Below are positions 17,251 through 26,529 of a stretch of DNA of 64,000 nt, piece by piece. The position numbers and the translations under genes are program-made. Source of the stretch: Mariniphaga sp040772505. Its GTDB lineage: Bacteria; Bacteroidota; Bacteroidia; Bacteroidales; Prolixibacteraceae. Position 1 is the first letter of the stretch. Each line of letters opens with the position of its first letter. Under the pieces are notes generated by a model. That model was not told the origin of the DNA. It searched no databases and was given only the letters and a program-made list of their open reading frames with translations. The stretch covers positions 124,001-188,000 of the forward strand of contig JAXGYA010000003.1 of assembly GCA_040772505.1 (NCBI GenBank), written 5' to 3'.

Positions 17251-17955
17251 ATGCGTAATATTCTGCTCACAACAGGCGTTATTTTATGTTTTCTTTCTCT
17301 AAAGCTGAATGCGCAGGAGGTAGTTGCTACATTTGGCCAGGAAGTTCAATGGCAAGATGTCATTGATGGTAAGAAAGCTACCGGAAAACCAATTCAGTGG
17401 ATTCAGGTAAATACAGAACCCGACACATGGAGAGTTGAAGGCGATATCCTTATTGACACAGGTTTGCCCATTGGCGTTATCCGAAGCGAAAAAGAGTATG
17501 AGAACTTTATCATGCACATCGAATGGCGACACATGGAAGCCGGCGGAAACTCCGGGACATTTGTATGGAGCAAAGCTGAACCCGGCAGTAATCGGCTTCC
17601 GGACGGAGTGGAGGTTCAGATGTTAGAGCTTGACTGGGTCAACCAAAATATCCGGGATGGAGTAAAACCACCAATTGCTTACGTTCACGGTGAACTCTTC
17701 GGGGTTGGGGGAGTTGAAATTGAACCTGACAATCCACGCGGAAAACGAAGTAAATCCATAGAGAACAGATGCAAAGGGAAAGGCGAGTGGAATACTTACG
17801 ATGTAGTTTGTGTTGACGGAACAATCAAACTGTCAGTGAACGGAAAATTTGTAAATGGAATCAGTAAGTCTTCCCAAAAGAAGGGATACATTTGTCTTGA
17901 GGCAGAAGGGGCAGAAATTCATTTCAGAAATCTGAAAATAATTGAACTGCCTTAG
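17251..17955 (+). CDS. Secreted DUF1080 (3-keto-disaccharide hydrolase-like) protein
   Basis: The ATG at 17251 gives a standard signal peptide (MRNILLTTGVILCF, cut near LNAQ), so it is preferred to the TTG at 17230. The 234-residue product has the concanavalin-like beta-sandwich pattern of DUF1080: an early Trp-rich strand, GGNSGTFVW, an EVQMLELDW strand and the closing GYICLEAEGAEIHFRNLKI. Some members cleave 3-keto-glycosides. The upstream oxidoreductase would supply such a substrate, so the two genes probably form one small operon ending at the terminator at 17981-18021. Confidence 0.9.
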   Translation: MRNILLTTGVILCFLSLKLNAQEVVATFGQEVQWQDVIDGKKATGKPIQWIQVNTEPDTWRVEGDILIDTGLPIGVIRSEKEYENFIMHIEWRHMEAGGNSGTFVWSKAEPGSNRLPDGVEVQMLELDWVNQNIRDGVKPPIAYVHGELFGVGGVEIEPDNPRGKRSKSIENRCKGKGEWNTYDVVCVDGTIKLSVNGKFVNGISKSSQKKGYICLEAEGAEIHFRNLKIIELP

Positions 17956-17980
17956 GGTTTGTCACGAAACAACTTAAAAA

Positions 17981-18021
17981 AAATCCTTCCCGGTAATTAT
18001 TAGCCGGGGAGGATTTTTTTT
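17981..18021 (+). terminator. Terminator after the DUF1080 gene
   Basis: A 13-bp stem (AAATCCTTCCCGG / CCGGGGAGGATTT, one G-T pair) with a 10-base loop is followed by a T run. As the arms are A-rich on the other side, it may also stop the convergent CDF gene. Confidence 0.88.
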
Positions 18022-18057
18022 AACGCAAATTGGAACTTGCTAAACGCTAAGGACTCA

Positions 18058-18918
18058 CTACTCTACCGGCTCAGGATGGACTGTTGAAACAAAACCAAAT
18101 TCTCTGAATATTATCGTCTCAACCTTTGTGCAAATCTCGTGGGCTTCATGTAGGGACAAATCAGGAGATAGCTTTATATGGCAAATCAGCTCTGTGTGCT
18201 CTCCATATTTGTGAATGTGAATGTGATGCAGATAGAGTGGCTTGTCAAACTCATTTTGTGTTGATTTTTTAATGGCATTCACAAGCTCTTCCGAAGGACT
18301 TTCTCCCAGAAGTGACTTAAATTCAGTGGCAAGAATCTTATAGCTTGCCCAGCCAATCATAAGGGCAACGATGAAGCTCAAAACAGCGTCAGTCCACCAG
18401 AGTGAGCCCCCTAAAGAGATTCCAATCAATATTACCACTGAAGAGAGGGCATCGCTGCGATGGTGCCATCCATCAGCTGCCAAGACAGAAGAGTCACTCT
18501 TTTTTGCCGCCCAAAAGGCATATTGTGCCAACGCTTCCTTTACAACAATTGATAAAATAACTGCTACCCATGCTATTGTACCAAAAACTGTCTGCTCGTG
18601 TTTACTGAATTTTCCTATTGCGTTTACAATAAATTCAAAAGCAATGATTGCAAGCAGAACTCCGATAATGATTGCTGCAATATGCTCTGCACGTCCATGC
18701 CCAAACGGATGTTCCTCATCTGCAGGCTTGCGTGAAACTTTTCCGCCAATTAATACAACAATCGAAGAAACGGAATCGGAAAGAGTATGCCAGGCATCGG
18801 CTACCAAAGCAAGTGAGCCGGTGACAATTCCTGCCCAGTACTTGAATCCAAACAGCAGTAAATTCGCGATAATTGAAATCCAGCCCTCACGGTTTATATA
18901 TTTTTTTTTATCAGACAT
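18058..18918 (-). CDS. Cation diffusion facilitator (Zn-type) transporter
   Basis: This 286-residue inner-membrane protein has six predicted transmembrane segments and the CDF metal motifs. HxxxD appears in TM2 (ADAWHTLSDS) and again in TM5 (ADGWHHRSDA). The HxxxD form is usual for zinc transport. HPFGHGRAEHIAA marks the TM2-TM3 loop. The cytoplasmic C-terminal domain is His-rich (LHHIHIHKYGEHTEL), as expected for a metal-sensing dimer domain. It exports divalent metal by proton exchange. It stands alone, convergent with the DUF1080 gene. Confidence 0.93.
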   Translation of the reverse strand: MSDKKKYINREGWISIIANLLLFGFKYWAGIVTGSLALVADAWHTLSDSVSSIVVLIGGKVSRKPADEEHPFGHGRAEHIAAIIIGVLLAIIAFEFIVNAIGKFSKHEQTVFGTIAWVAVILSIVVKEALAQYAFWAAKKSDSSVLAADGWHHRSDALSSVVILIGISLGGSLWWTDAVLSFIVALMIGWASYKILATEFKSLLGESPSEELVNAIKKSTQNEFDKPLYLHHIHIHKYGEHTELICHIKLSPDLSLHEAHEICTKVETIIFREFGFVSTVHPEPVE

Positions 18919-19009
18919 TTAATTAAAGATCAATACAAGGTCGGCAAATTAAAGCAGGAATGACAATTCATCTGCAAAGATGGAAATTACCTGAAGATGT
19001 AACAAAATA

Positions 19010-19702
19010 TTATTTCATCTTTTCTGAAATATTTTTGATGAGTTTATGGACAACAGGAATTTTGTCAATTTTTGAGAAGATGCTTTGTCTTCCGGCATGA
19101 AGTAAAATATTGCGGACATATACAAAAATTCCAATGCTGTGAGCAGCAAACAGAACCGGGTCAAGCCGGTAAATTGCATAGGAAAAAATCATAAGCGAGC
19201 CAACTGTGCTTATTATCCAAAAGCCAAGGGGCAAAAATGAATCACTTCGTTTTTCCGAGTAAATCCATTGATAGATAAACCGAAAGGTGAAAATTATCTG
19301 CCCTGCCGAACCCCAGATCATAATAAACAAAGGAACATCTTCATTTTTAATAATGGATTTTAAATTATGCATATCTCCAAAAAACAGCCACCCTATGCAC
19401 AATAATGGAATTACCATTGCAAGCAGCCGGGTAGCCAAATGCATTTTCCCCCAAACTCTTTTCAGCTGAAGATTTCGAATGTATATGGCATATACGATCA
19501 TCTGCCCCAACACAATGGCAAAATCGTTGCGAAGCACTCCGTAAATAAACATGAGAACCGAGGCAGCCAGGCTAATTTGCCAATAGATGGCAGGCGAAAT
19601 AACTTTGCCCTCTTTCTCCGATAAAAACCACTGGGCAATGTTTCTTGCAAAAAAAAGTATCTGGGATAAAAAACCCAATCCATATATTAAAAAAACATTC
19701 AT
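19010..19702 (-). CDS. Membrane protein with two LAB_N domains
   Basis: The 230-residue protein is built from two copies of the lipid A biosynthesis N-terminal (LAB_N) domain. Copy 1 (about 1-85) has FFARNIAQWFLSEKEGK, then P..YW, YGVLRND and IYIRNLQL. Copy 2 (about 125-215) repeats this as FTFRFIYQWIYSEKRSD, then P..FW, YAIYRLDP and VYVRNILL. Each copy has three membrane segments. The domain is known from the N-terminal part of some lipid A modification proteins; the role of stand-alone double forms is unknown. It lies downstream of rnc on the same strand. Confidence 0.87.
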   Translation of the reverse strand: MNVFLIYGLGFLSQILFFARNIAQWFLSEKEGKVISPAIYWQISLAASVLMFIYGVLRNDFAIVLGQMIVYAIYIRNLQLKRVWGKMHLATRLLAMVIPLLCIGWLFFGDMHNLKSIIKNEDVPLFIMIWGSAGQIIFTFRFIYQWIYSEKRSDSFLPLGFWIISTVGSLMIFSYAIYRLDPVLFAAHSIGIFVYVRNILLHAGRQSIFSKIDKIPVVHKLIKNISEKMK

Positions 19703-19759
19703 CTGGAATTTTCGGATGTAAATATAGCAATTATGGATGTGCCTGAATGGATGAGGTAA

Positions 19760-20491
19760 TTATGTATCCAGTTTTTTCAAAGATTCGCGGGCAGCATTTT
19801 GCTGCGCTTCTTTCTTTGATGTGCCGCTGCCACTGCCCAATCCCCTTCCATCGAGGATGACTTTAGAAATAAAACGAGGCTGTTTCTGCTTATCTGAGAC
19901 AGGCTCCTCAGTGGTTTCAAACAAAATCTCTTTTTTGTTTTTTTGACTCCATTCAATGAGCTTACTTTTAAAGTTTGTATCCTTTCGCTCAATCTCGTTC
20001 AGGTTAACAAACTGAGAAAGTATCCTTTTAGTAACAAAATATTTAGTTGTCTGGTAGTCGGTATCAAGATAAATGGCACCGATCAGCGCTTCAACCGCAT
20101 CGCCGTATATGTGGCTTGAGTCAATATTTTTTGTGGTATTGGATCTGATATACATATCAAGCTTCATGTGAAAAGCAAGCCGGGTAAGAAAAGTGCGGTT
20201 TACCAGTTTTGACCGGGTTTTTGTAAGAAATCCCTCATCCTGTTTTGGGAAACGGTTGTATAGGAATTCTGTTATTATCGCTCCCAGAATTGCATCTCCC
20301 AAAAACTCAAGCCTTTCATTATTTACCTGATTCCCCTGGGAATCGAAAATTGACGATGATTTATGAATAAATGCCAGATCGTAAAGCTTCAGATTTGTCG
20401 GATAAAAACCTAATAGTTTTCTCAAAAACAAATAAAACTCTTTCCGGGGAGATGAAAAGAGCTCTAATCTTTGTTTTATTTTTTTTATCAC
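19760..20491 (-). CDS. rnc: Ribonuclease III
   Basis: RNase III cleaves double-stranded RNA in rRNA and mRNA maturation. The 243-residue protein has the catalytic signature NERLEFLGDAILGAI, the second metal site block IYGDAVEALIGAIYLD and a C-terminal double-stranded RNA-binding domain ending GSGTSKKEAQQNAARESLKKL. It starts six bases after the fabF stop, so acpP-fabF-rnc form one operon, an arrangement common in bacteria. Confidence 0.97.
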   Translation of the reverse strand: MIKKIKQRLELFSSPRKEFYLFLRKLLGFYPTNLKLYDLAFIHKSSSIFDSQGNQVNNERLEFLGDAILGAIITEFLYNRFPKQDEGFLTKTRSKLVNRTFLTRLAFHMKLDMYIRSNTTKNIDSSHIYGDAVEALIGAIYLDTDYQTTKYFVTKRILSQFVNLNEIERKDTNFKSKLIEWSQKNKKEILFETTEEPVSDKQKQPRFISKVILDGRGLGSGSGTSKKEAQQNAARESLKKLDT

Positions 20492-20497
20492 TGATTA

Positions 20498-21739
20498 CTA
20501 AATTTTTCTGAAAACCACAGTTGCGTTATGTCCGCCAAAGCCAAAAGTATTGCTTATGGCAACATTGACTTCTCTTTCTCTTGCCACATTAAAAGTGAAG
20601 TCGAGGTTGTTGTCAATTTCAGGGTCGTCTGTAAAATGGTTGATTGTTGGCGGGATAATGCTGTGGTTAATCGCTAAAATTGTGGCAAGCCCTTCCACTG
20701 CTCCGGCAGCACCTAACAAATGCCCGGTCATTGACTTTGTTGCACTGATACTTGTTTTATAAGCATGACTTCCAAAGGTTTTGAGAATGGCGTTGGATTC
20801 GGCAATATCACCAAGCGGGGTTGAAGTACCATGAACATTTATATAGTCCACATCTTCAGGCTTTATACCGCTGTCTTCAATTGCCGACTTCATCACCAGA
20901 ATTGCTCCTCTGCTTTCAGGATCGGGGGCTGTCATGTGGTATGCATCGGCAGACATGCCTCCGCCCGCTATTTCAGCATAAATTTTAGCTCCCCGCTTTT
21001 TTGCCATTTCATATTCTTCGAAAATAAAAGCCGCCGAGCCTTCTCCTATCACAAAGCCATCCCGGTCTTTGTCAAAAGGTCTGGATGCTGTTTTAGGATC
21101 GTCATTCCGTGTAGAAATAGCCCGCATGGAATTGAATCCTGCAACTCCTGCTTCATTAATCGCCGCCTCCGAGCCGCCCGTAATCATAATATCTGCTTTT
21201 CCGAGACGAATCATATTCATGGCTTCAATCATTGCATGGGAAGCTGATGCACAAGCTGTAACAGTAGTAAAATTCGGCCCCCTGAATCTATATTTAATAG
21301 AAATAAGACCACCCGCTATGTTGGCTATCATTTTGGGAATAAAAAAAGGTGAAAACCGGGGATTCTCGGGCTGATAGCTGCGCGCCTCATCAAAAAAAGT
21401 TTGCAAACCGCCGATACCGGCACCCCAAATCACACCTGCCCTGTCATGGTCAACTTCATCAAGGTCAAGTTTTGAATCAGCCATAGCCTGGGATGAAGTA
21501 GCCAGCGCAAACTGAGTATATAAATCATATTTGCGTGCTTCTTTCCGCTCCATGTACTCTTCAACATCAAAATTCCTGACTTCACAGGCAAATTGAGTTT
21601 TTTGCTTTGAAGCATCGAATTTGGTGATGGGTGCGGCACCACTAACCCCCTTTTTCAGATTACTCCAAAAATCACTAACCGTATTCCCAAGAGGGTTAAC
21701 AGTGCCTACTCCGGTAATTACTACCCTTCTGAAATTCAT
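20498..21739 (-). CDS. fabF: Beta-ketoacyl-ACP synthase II
   Basis: FabF elongates acyl-ACP with malonyl-ACP in fatty acid synthesis. The 413-residue product has the Cys-His-His triad: nucleophile Cys in TVTACASASHAM, and His in NVHGTSTPLGD and in SMTGHLLGAAG. FGFGGHNATVVF closes the fold. It follows acpP by 15 bases on the same strand, so enzyme and carrier protein are co-expressed. Confidence 0.98.
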   Translation of the reverse strand: MNFRRVVITGVGTVNPLGNTVSDFWSNLKKGVSGAAPITKFDASKQKTQFACEVRNFDVEEYMERKEARKYDLYTQFALATSSQAMADSKLDLDEVDHDRAGVIWGAGIGGLQTFFDEARSYQPENPRFSPFFIPKMIANIAGGLISIKYRFRGPNFTTVTACASASHAMIEAMNMIRLGKADIMITGGSEAAINEAGVAGFNSMRAISTRNDDPKTASRPFDKDRDGFVIGEGSAAFIFEEYEMAKKRGAKIYAEIAGGGMSADAYHMTAPDPESRGAILVMKSAIEDSGIKPEDVDYINVHGTSTPLGDIAESNAILKTFGSHAYKTSISATKSMTGHLLGAAGAVEGLATILAINHSIIPPTINHFTDDPEIDNNLDFTFNVAREREVNVAISNTFGFGGHNATVVFRKI

Positions 21740-21754
21740 AAATGAATCTTCTGT

Positions 21755-21994
21755 TTACTTGCTTACCGCTTCTTCAATATGAGAAATGGCCTCGCCAACA
21801 GTTGAAATTTTCTCAGCCTGATCATCCGGGATTGCCAAATCGAACTCTTTTTCAAATTCCATAATCAGTTCAACTGTATCAAGTGAGTCAGCTCCCAAAT
21901 CATTGGTAAACGATGCTTCGTTGGTAACTTCACTCTCATCAACTCCCAGTTTATCAACAATAATTGCTTTTACTTTTGCTGCAATGTCAGACAT
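21755..21994 (-). CDS. acpP: Acyl carrier protein
   Basis: This is a 79-residue acidic four-helix protein with the phosphopantetheine attachment Ser in GADSLDTVELIMEFE. It carries acyl chains between fatty acid synthesis enzymes. It is the first gene of the acpP-fabF-rnc operon. A TTACTTTG element (one mismatch to the -7 consensus) lies at 22044-22051. The 4'-phosphopantetheinyl transferase at 55050 is a possible activating enzyme. Confidence 0.98.
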   Translation of the reverse strand: MSDIAAKVKAIIVDKLGVDESEVTNEASFTNDLGADSLDTVELIMEFEKEFDLAIPDDQAEKISTVGEAISHIEEAVSK

Positions 21995-22127
21995 AATGCT
22001 AAAATTTGAGTTAATAATAATTTTGAGTTTAAATAATTCGGCGCAAAGTAATACATTTAAGCGTTATATTTCAAATTTAAAATACAAAAAGATGTTTCTG
22101 ATAAGATATACTATACGTCTAATACTC

Positions 22128-22135
22128 TAAATTTG
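22128..22135 (+). promoter_or_regulatory. Promoter -7 element of purN
   Basis: TAAATTTG is an exact TAnnTTTG match 42 bases before the purN ATG. Confidence 0.5.
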
Positions 22136-22177
22136 AACATATTATTCAATAATTCCAACGAATAGAACCAATTTGAA

Positions 22178-22750
22178 ATGAATGTTAAGAAAATAGCTTT
22201 ATTTGCCTCGGGCTCAGGAACAAATGCTCAAAACATAATGGAGTATTTCTCTGACAGCAAGCACATTATGATTGACTCCGTGTGGAGTAACAAAGCAGAT
22301 GCATATGTATTGACCCGTGCCAGGGAAATGGCGGTTAACACATTTACATTTAGTCGCCATCAGTTTTATGAAACGCAGGAAATAGCTGATATGTTGACAG
22401 AGAGAAATATTGACTTAATTGTGCTTGCCGGTTTTTTATGGCTTGTTCCTGAAAATCTGATTGAAAAATTTAAAATTATCAATATCCATCCTTCGCTCCT
22501 TCCAAAATATGGAGGGAAAGGTATGTATGGCATGAAAGTCCATCAGGCAGTTTTAGAGAATAATGAAACAGAAACCGGCATTTCCATTCATGTGGTTAAT
22601 CCACATTATGATGAAGGCAAGCTTTTATTTCAGGCAAAATGCCCCGTGCTCCCGGAAGATTCACCGCAAGATATTGCAAAAAGGGTTCATCAGTTAGAGT
22701 ATATTCATTTTCCTGAAGTCATCGAAAAGTTCTTACTTGAAAAAATATGA
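22178..22750 (+). CDS. purN: Phosphoribosylglycinamide formyltransferase PurN
   Basis: PurN transfers the formyl group of 10-formyl-tetrahydrofolate to GAR in purine synthesis. The 190-residue product has the substrate loop FASGSGTNAQNI, the catalytic Asn/His in INIHPSLLPKYGGKG, and the Asp-containing block NPHYDEG. Length and order match the family. It is transcribed alone. Confidence 0.97.
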   Translation: MNVKKIALFASGSGTNAQNIMEYFSDSKHIMIDSVWSNKADAYVLTRAREMAVNTFTFSRHQFYETQEIADMLTERNIDLIVLAGFLWLVPENLIEKFKIINIHPSLLPKYGGKGMYGMKVHQAVLENNETETGISIHVVNPHYDEGKLLFQAKCPVLPEDSPQDIAKRVHQLEYIHFPEVIEKFLLEKI

Positions 22751-22790
22751 CTCTGCCTATTGTCATAGTCTTATTTTTCTTTCTCTTTCA

Positions 22791-22862
22791 AACATAGATT
22801 ACTCAGATGAACACAGATTAATTTCTTAACTCTGTTATAATCTGCGCTATCTGTGGTTAATT
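22791..22862. repeat. Short degenerate inverted-repeat element between purN and the PEPCK-like gene
   Basis: The left end (AACATAGATTACTCAGATGA) and the reverse complement of the right end (AACCACAGATAGCGCAGATT) are similar, and the inner text repeats ACACAGATTAAT-like units. The 283-base gap holds only this relic and the promoter at 23000. A small non-autonomous repeat is likely; other copies would have to be found elsewhere in the genome. Confidence 0.4.
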
Positions 22863-22999
22863 ATTACATGATTATTCGTTTTATTCCTTTTTTCATGTCA
22901 ACTACGTTAAAAATCATTAGTAACCAAGTTTACGTTCTGATAATTCTTAAAAGACATTTTACTACCTTAATCAGGCAAAATAATTACAACAAAATGTCG

Positions 23000-23007
23000 T
23001 ATTTTTG
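23000..23007 (+). promoter_or_regulatory. Promoter -7 element of the PEPCK-like gene
   Basis: TATTTTTG is an exact TAnnTTTG match, 26 bases before the ATG at 23034, giving a leader of about 20 bases. Confidence 0.55.
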
Positions 23008-23033
23008 CTGTTGAATTTCAATTCCATTCAATA

Positions 23034-26000
23034 ATGACAAAACATAACGAAAAAACCGACACAAAAACTGCGAAAAGACAAAGGCGGGAGATGATTCAGT
23101 ATGTCAATATACAGCTGGCTTCGTTAGGACAGCCGCTTTTTATTGATGAAACTGAAGAAGGCGCCAAACTTGCCGGTGCGCGGTTCATGTCGCTAACCGA
23201 AGGGCTGATAAGCAGTTTCAGGGAAAAATCGAGGTTGCTCACCGGGCATCTTTCCCCAGTAGATACACGCATTCAAAATTTTATTGACGACAATTTAAAA
23301 GACCTTCATTTTGACAAACCCTGCCGTTTACCCGATGCGACCCTGGTGCTTAATCAACCGGGAATGGCGCGGGAGGTGAGCTTGCCGGCGAACGGAGACA
23401 TTTTCAAAAGTAAGCTCTTGACTTCCTACCGGCTGGAGCAGGGCATTCTGAACAATCCGGCTTCCGACAAAAGAACCACCGAAGGAACCTTCCACATTGT
23501 GGATGGCGGGCTTCCGGTTGCCATAGACAAAAAGGAGGTTCCAAAAATTGCTTTTGCACACATGCTCCACGAAGCGCTGCACCCTTCCGATGAGCTAAAT
23601 ATTCTTCCGTTTACCGCAAATCAAAAGGAGAAGGCGAAAATCATGGTTTCTCTGCTGCTTCGTCCGGTGGTTTGTCCTGAAGTAAAAGGGGTGATTAGCG
23701 AGAAAAGTATGGAAATCCGCTTTTTTGCGCCCGGAAGTCTGGTCAGCAATCTGGATTTTGTGGAAACCATTTTCGGGAATGCCGGCGATCACAATCTCGC
23801 TGTTAACGATGCTGCGCTGGACATCGAGCATTGGACAGGCCACACCGGATGCATTATTTTAGCGCCGCAACTCACTTCGCTGAAAAAGAAGGACATTGGT
23901 CTGCCCCACTTCAACGATGCCACTGAAAGGCAGCGCCGGGACGGCATGTGCTGGAGTGATGAAAACGAGTTGTACAATGGCGGGAATGCCTTTAAAATCA
24001 CCTGTCGCGATGAACGTGGAGTGGTGGTAACCCTCATTGCCGACAACTATTACGGCTATTCGAAAAAGGAGATTAAAACCCAAATCAGCTATTCGGCTAA
24101 TCTGTACGGACTTGTGGAGGAAGAACACGCTGGCGGAGCCATTGCATTCCGCTGTGGCAATATGGGAGACAACCTTTTCGGAGAACCGTTCTCAGGAAAA
24201 TTTAACCATACATACTCTTTTGAAGAGGTAAAAAAACTTTTGGGCGACCGAATTGAGGTGATGCCTGAAAATTATGCCATCGACAAAAAATACCCGAACA
24301 TCATCTATATCCACGAGCACGCCGACCTTGAAACGGAAAAAGGAACAGTATCATGGCAACATAATGGCAAAGAACAAAAACTGAGACTTTCGCCTGAAAA
24401 AATCTATGTTCATCCCACCGGGCACAAATTTCAACTGGTGAGGCACCCGGAGCAAAAGCTCTGGCGGATTGTGGACACTGCTCCCGAAGGGATTTTCTGC
24501 CACAAGCCGAGCACTGTTTCCGGCGGCGGGAAATCGGAAATCTCCAAATCCATGCAAAATGCCATTAAATATGGCCCGTTTTACATTCAGGATCTGGAGA
24601 AAGACTCCGAAATGATAGACATGCTCATTAACTATGACTATTCAAATCGCTGGAAAATCATTCATCCTGATGCACGGGCTTCGCGCCCGCTGCTAAGTCC
24701 CCACCGGACGCTGGGCTCGGCGGTGAAGCTGCTTACACCGTCTGACAATTATACCGATGAATACAACCAATTTTTGGAAAATATCCCAACGCACGTAAAA
24801 ATACTCACGCTCTATATCAAGCGTATGCACCGAAGCCACATGGACAAGGGGCCGTGGAAACAATACCTGAACGTGGAAATTGTGAACGGACGCAACGGGA
24901 ATTCGCTGCGCTACCGGCACAATAAAATCATGGCCAGCTATGTGCGCATCGGATTCAGCCCTGAAGGAAAGTGGTTTTTGCACAAACTGCGCTCTGATTT
25001 TATTCCAAGCCGAAAAATTCAGATGGAAGACGACATAACGGCATCCATTACACTTCCTGCCACCAGGCTTAACAACCTGAATCCGGAGTTTTCCAATAAG
25101 AGTGTCAAACTGGTTGTCAACTGCGAAAGCTATCTATTTCAGCGTCCTGATGATGCGATTATCAGAGGATATGACAAAGACGCAGAAAGCGACATTGTTC
25201 AAAACAACACATTCCTGACCAATTATGAACCGCTGACACGGAAAGATGCAGTTGAACTCTTTGAGGATTCCATTCGCTTTGACCAATACACAGAGCCCGT
25301 GCAGGAGCTGATTAAAAAAGTGGCTACGGGAAACAGAGAGTGCTATTTTGTTACTCCCTCCCATCCGCGGATTGTGGATGGCGTTCCCACCAACAACCCG
25401 CGATACTTGCAGCGCAACCTGTTTAAAAACGAAAACCAGGAGAGCTATCTGGCAAAGGTTGGGGCTCGGCTATTCCGAAAAATCAGTCACAACATGCCGG
25501 TTCACTTTCCGGTGAATGCAGTGCTTCCCGGGCGCCGGAACAATCCTGCCGAAAGGGATAAAGGCATTCGTCCGCTGAGTGTTTACAATCCAATCCACTA
25601 TCAGGAAATTCCTGAGCTGTTTATGGATTTCATCTGTAGCCTGACCGGAAAATCGCCTTCCACAACCGGTGCCGGCTCGGAAGGTGCGCTCACAAAGGGG
25701 CCTTTCAACATGCTTGTTCCCACCACCGATCTCAACAATGCTTTACTCTCCTATATCCTTTCGGAATATCAGGGATTTACATCGGCAGCCGGACATATCG
25801 GCCCAAACAAACGGTTCGACCACGACATCAGCATCCTGATTCCCGAAATATGGGCGCGGCTGGAGCCGGAAGACAGGGATGCAAAGAATCTCATTTATCA
25901 TCAATGTTTGGAAAAAATTGATGATTTTGATTACAATGGCGAAAAGATACTGGCAAGCAGATTGGGCTACCGGATAACCAAAAATTTCGGGTTCAGGTGC

Positions 26001-26516
26001 ATGAATAAGCTGTTTGATGAACCCATGGAGGTTTTTAACGAAAAAATGCTAAAACCGGAGCTGCAAAGTATGGAAGATTATGTTGACGGCATAAAGAACA
26101 TTGTTGAGGCACAAAAAAAGGTGGCGCTGAACTATTTTGAAGAAGGAAGCGTTGATGCGGCTATTCCGCCTCTGAAAATCCTGCTGAACATCATGGCATA
26201 CGGCCATTACGAAGGGAAAGAACTGAAAGATCCGGAACTTCGCAGAGAGTTTGACCGCGAGCATGTTATAAAGTCATCCTGGTATCGCGACCGATTGAGG
26301 CTGAAACAGGAAAACGATGTGAGCTTTCTAAAAAACCGGATGGAATATTTGGAAAATTTTATGGCTGAACCCAACAATCAAATGTTGGTTGAACAGATGA
26401 ATCTGCACGAAAGGCTGGAAAAGGTTAAGAATCAGCTTAACCATGTATCGTCTGATGATTATTTGAATGAATTGACCGGAACAATTGGTTCCGACCCTCT
26501 ATTCAGAAGAGATTAA
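23034..26516 (+). CDS. Probable PPi-type phosphoenolpyruvate carboxykinase
   Basis: This is a 1160-residue cytoplasmic protein without signal or membrane segments. The length and several blocks fit the PPi-dependent PEP carboxykinases known from Propionibacterium and Entamoeba, which interconvert PEP + CO2 + phosphate and oxaloacetate + PPi. The blocks are HWTGHTGCIILAPQLTS, DNYYGYSKKEIKTQISYSAN (from Asp337), EEEHAGGAIAF, the P-loop-like SGGGKSEISKS (496-506, Lys500) and STTGAGSEGALTKGPFNM (from Ser876). The SGGGKS loop stands where ATP/GTP-PEPCKs have GxxGxGKT. The assignment rests on remembered family blocks, not on a search. If right, the enzyme links glycolysis and the C4 acid pool using PPi. 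It is monocistronic with its own promoter. Confidence 0.72.
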   Translation: MTKHNEKTDTKTAKRQRREMIQYVNIQLASLGQPLFIDETEEGAKLAGARFMSLTEGLISSFREKSRLLTGHLSPVDTRIQNFIDDNLKDLHFDKPCRLPDATLVLNQPGMAREVSLPANGDIFKSKLLTSYRLEQGILNNPASDKRTTEGTFHIVDGGLPVAIDKKEVPKIAFAHMLHEALHPSDELNILPFTANQKEKAKIMVSLLLRPVVCPEVKGVISEKSMEIRFFAPGSLVSNLDFVETIFGNAGDHNLAVNDAALDIEHWTGHTGCIILAPQLTSLKKKDIGLPHFNDATERQRRDGMCWSDENELYNGGNAFKITCRDERGVVVTLIADNYYGYSKKEIKTQISYSANLYGLVEEEHAGGAIAFRCGNMGDNLFGEPFSGKFNHTYSFEEVKKLLGDRIEVMPENYAIDKKYPNIIYIHEHADLETEKGTVSWQHNGKEQKLRLSPEKIYVHPTGHKFQLVRHPEQKLWRIVDTAPEGIFCHKPSTVSGGGKSEISKSMQNAIKYGPFYIQDLEKDSEMIDMLINYDYSNRWKIIHPDARASRPLLSPHRTLGSAVKLLTPSDNYTDEYNQFLENIPTHVKILTLYIKRMHRSHMDKGPWKQYLNVEIVNGRNGNSLRYRHNKIMASYVRIGFSPEGKWFLHKLRSDFIPSRKIQMEDDITASITLPATRLNNLNPEFSNKSVKLVVNCESYLFQRPDDAIIRGYDKDAESDIVQNNTFLTNYEPLTRKDAVELFEDSIRFDQYTEPVQELIKKVATGNRECYFVTPSHPRIVDGVPTNNPRYLQRNLFKNENQESYLAKVGARLFRKISHNMPVHFPVNAVLPGRRNNPAERDKGIRPLSVYNPIHYQEIPELFMDFICSLTGKSPSTTGAGSEGALTKGPFNMLVPTTDLNNALLSYILSEYQGFTSAAGHIGPNKRFDHDISILIPEIWARLEPEDRDAKNLIYHQCLEKIDDFDYNGEKILASRLGYRITKNFGFRCMNKLFDEPMEVFNEKMLKPELQSMEDYVDGIKNIVEAQKKVALNYFEEGSVDAAIPPLKILLNIMAYGHYEGKELKDPELRREFDREHVIKSSWYRDRLRLKQENDVSFLKNRMEYLENFMAEPNNQMLVEQMNLHERLEKVKNQLNHVSSDDYLNELTGTIGSDPLFRRD

Positions 26517-26529
26517 GCCAAAAATGCAA

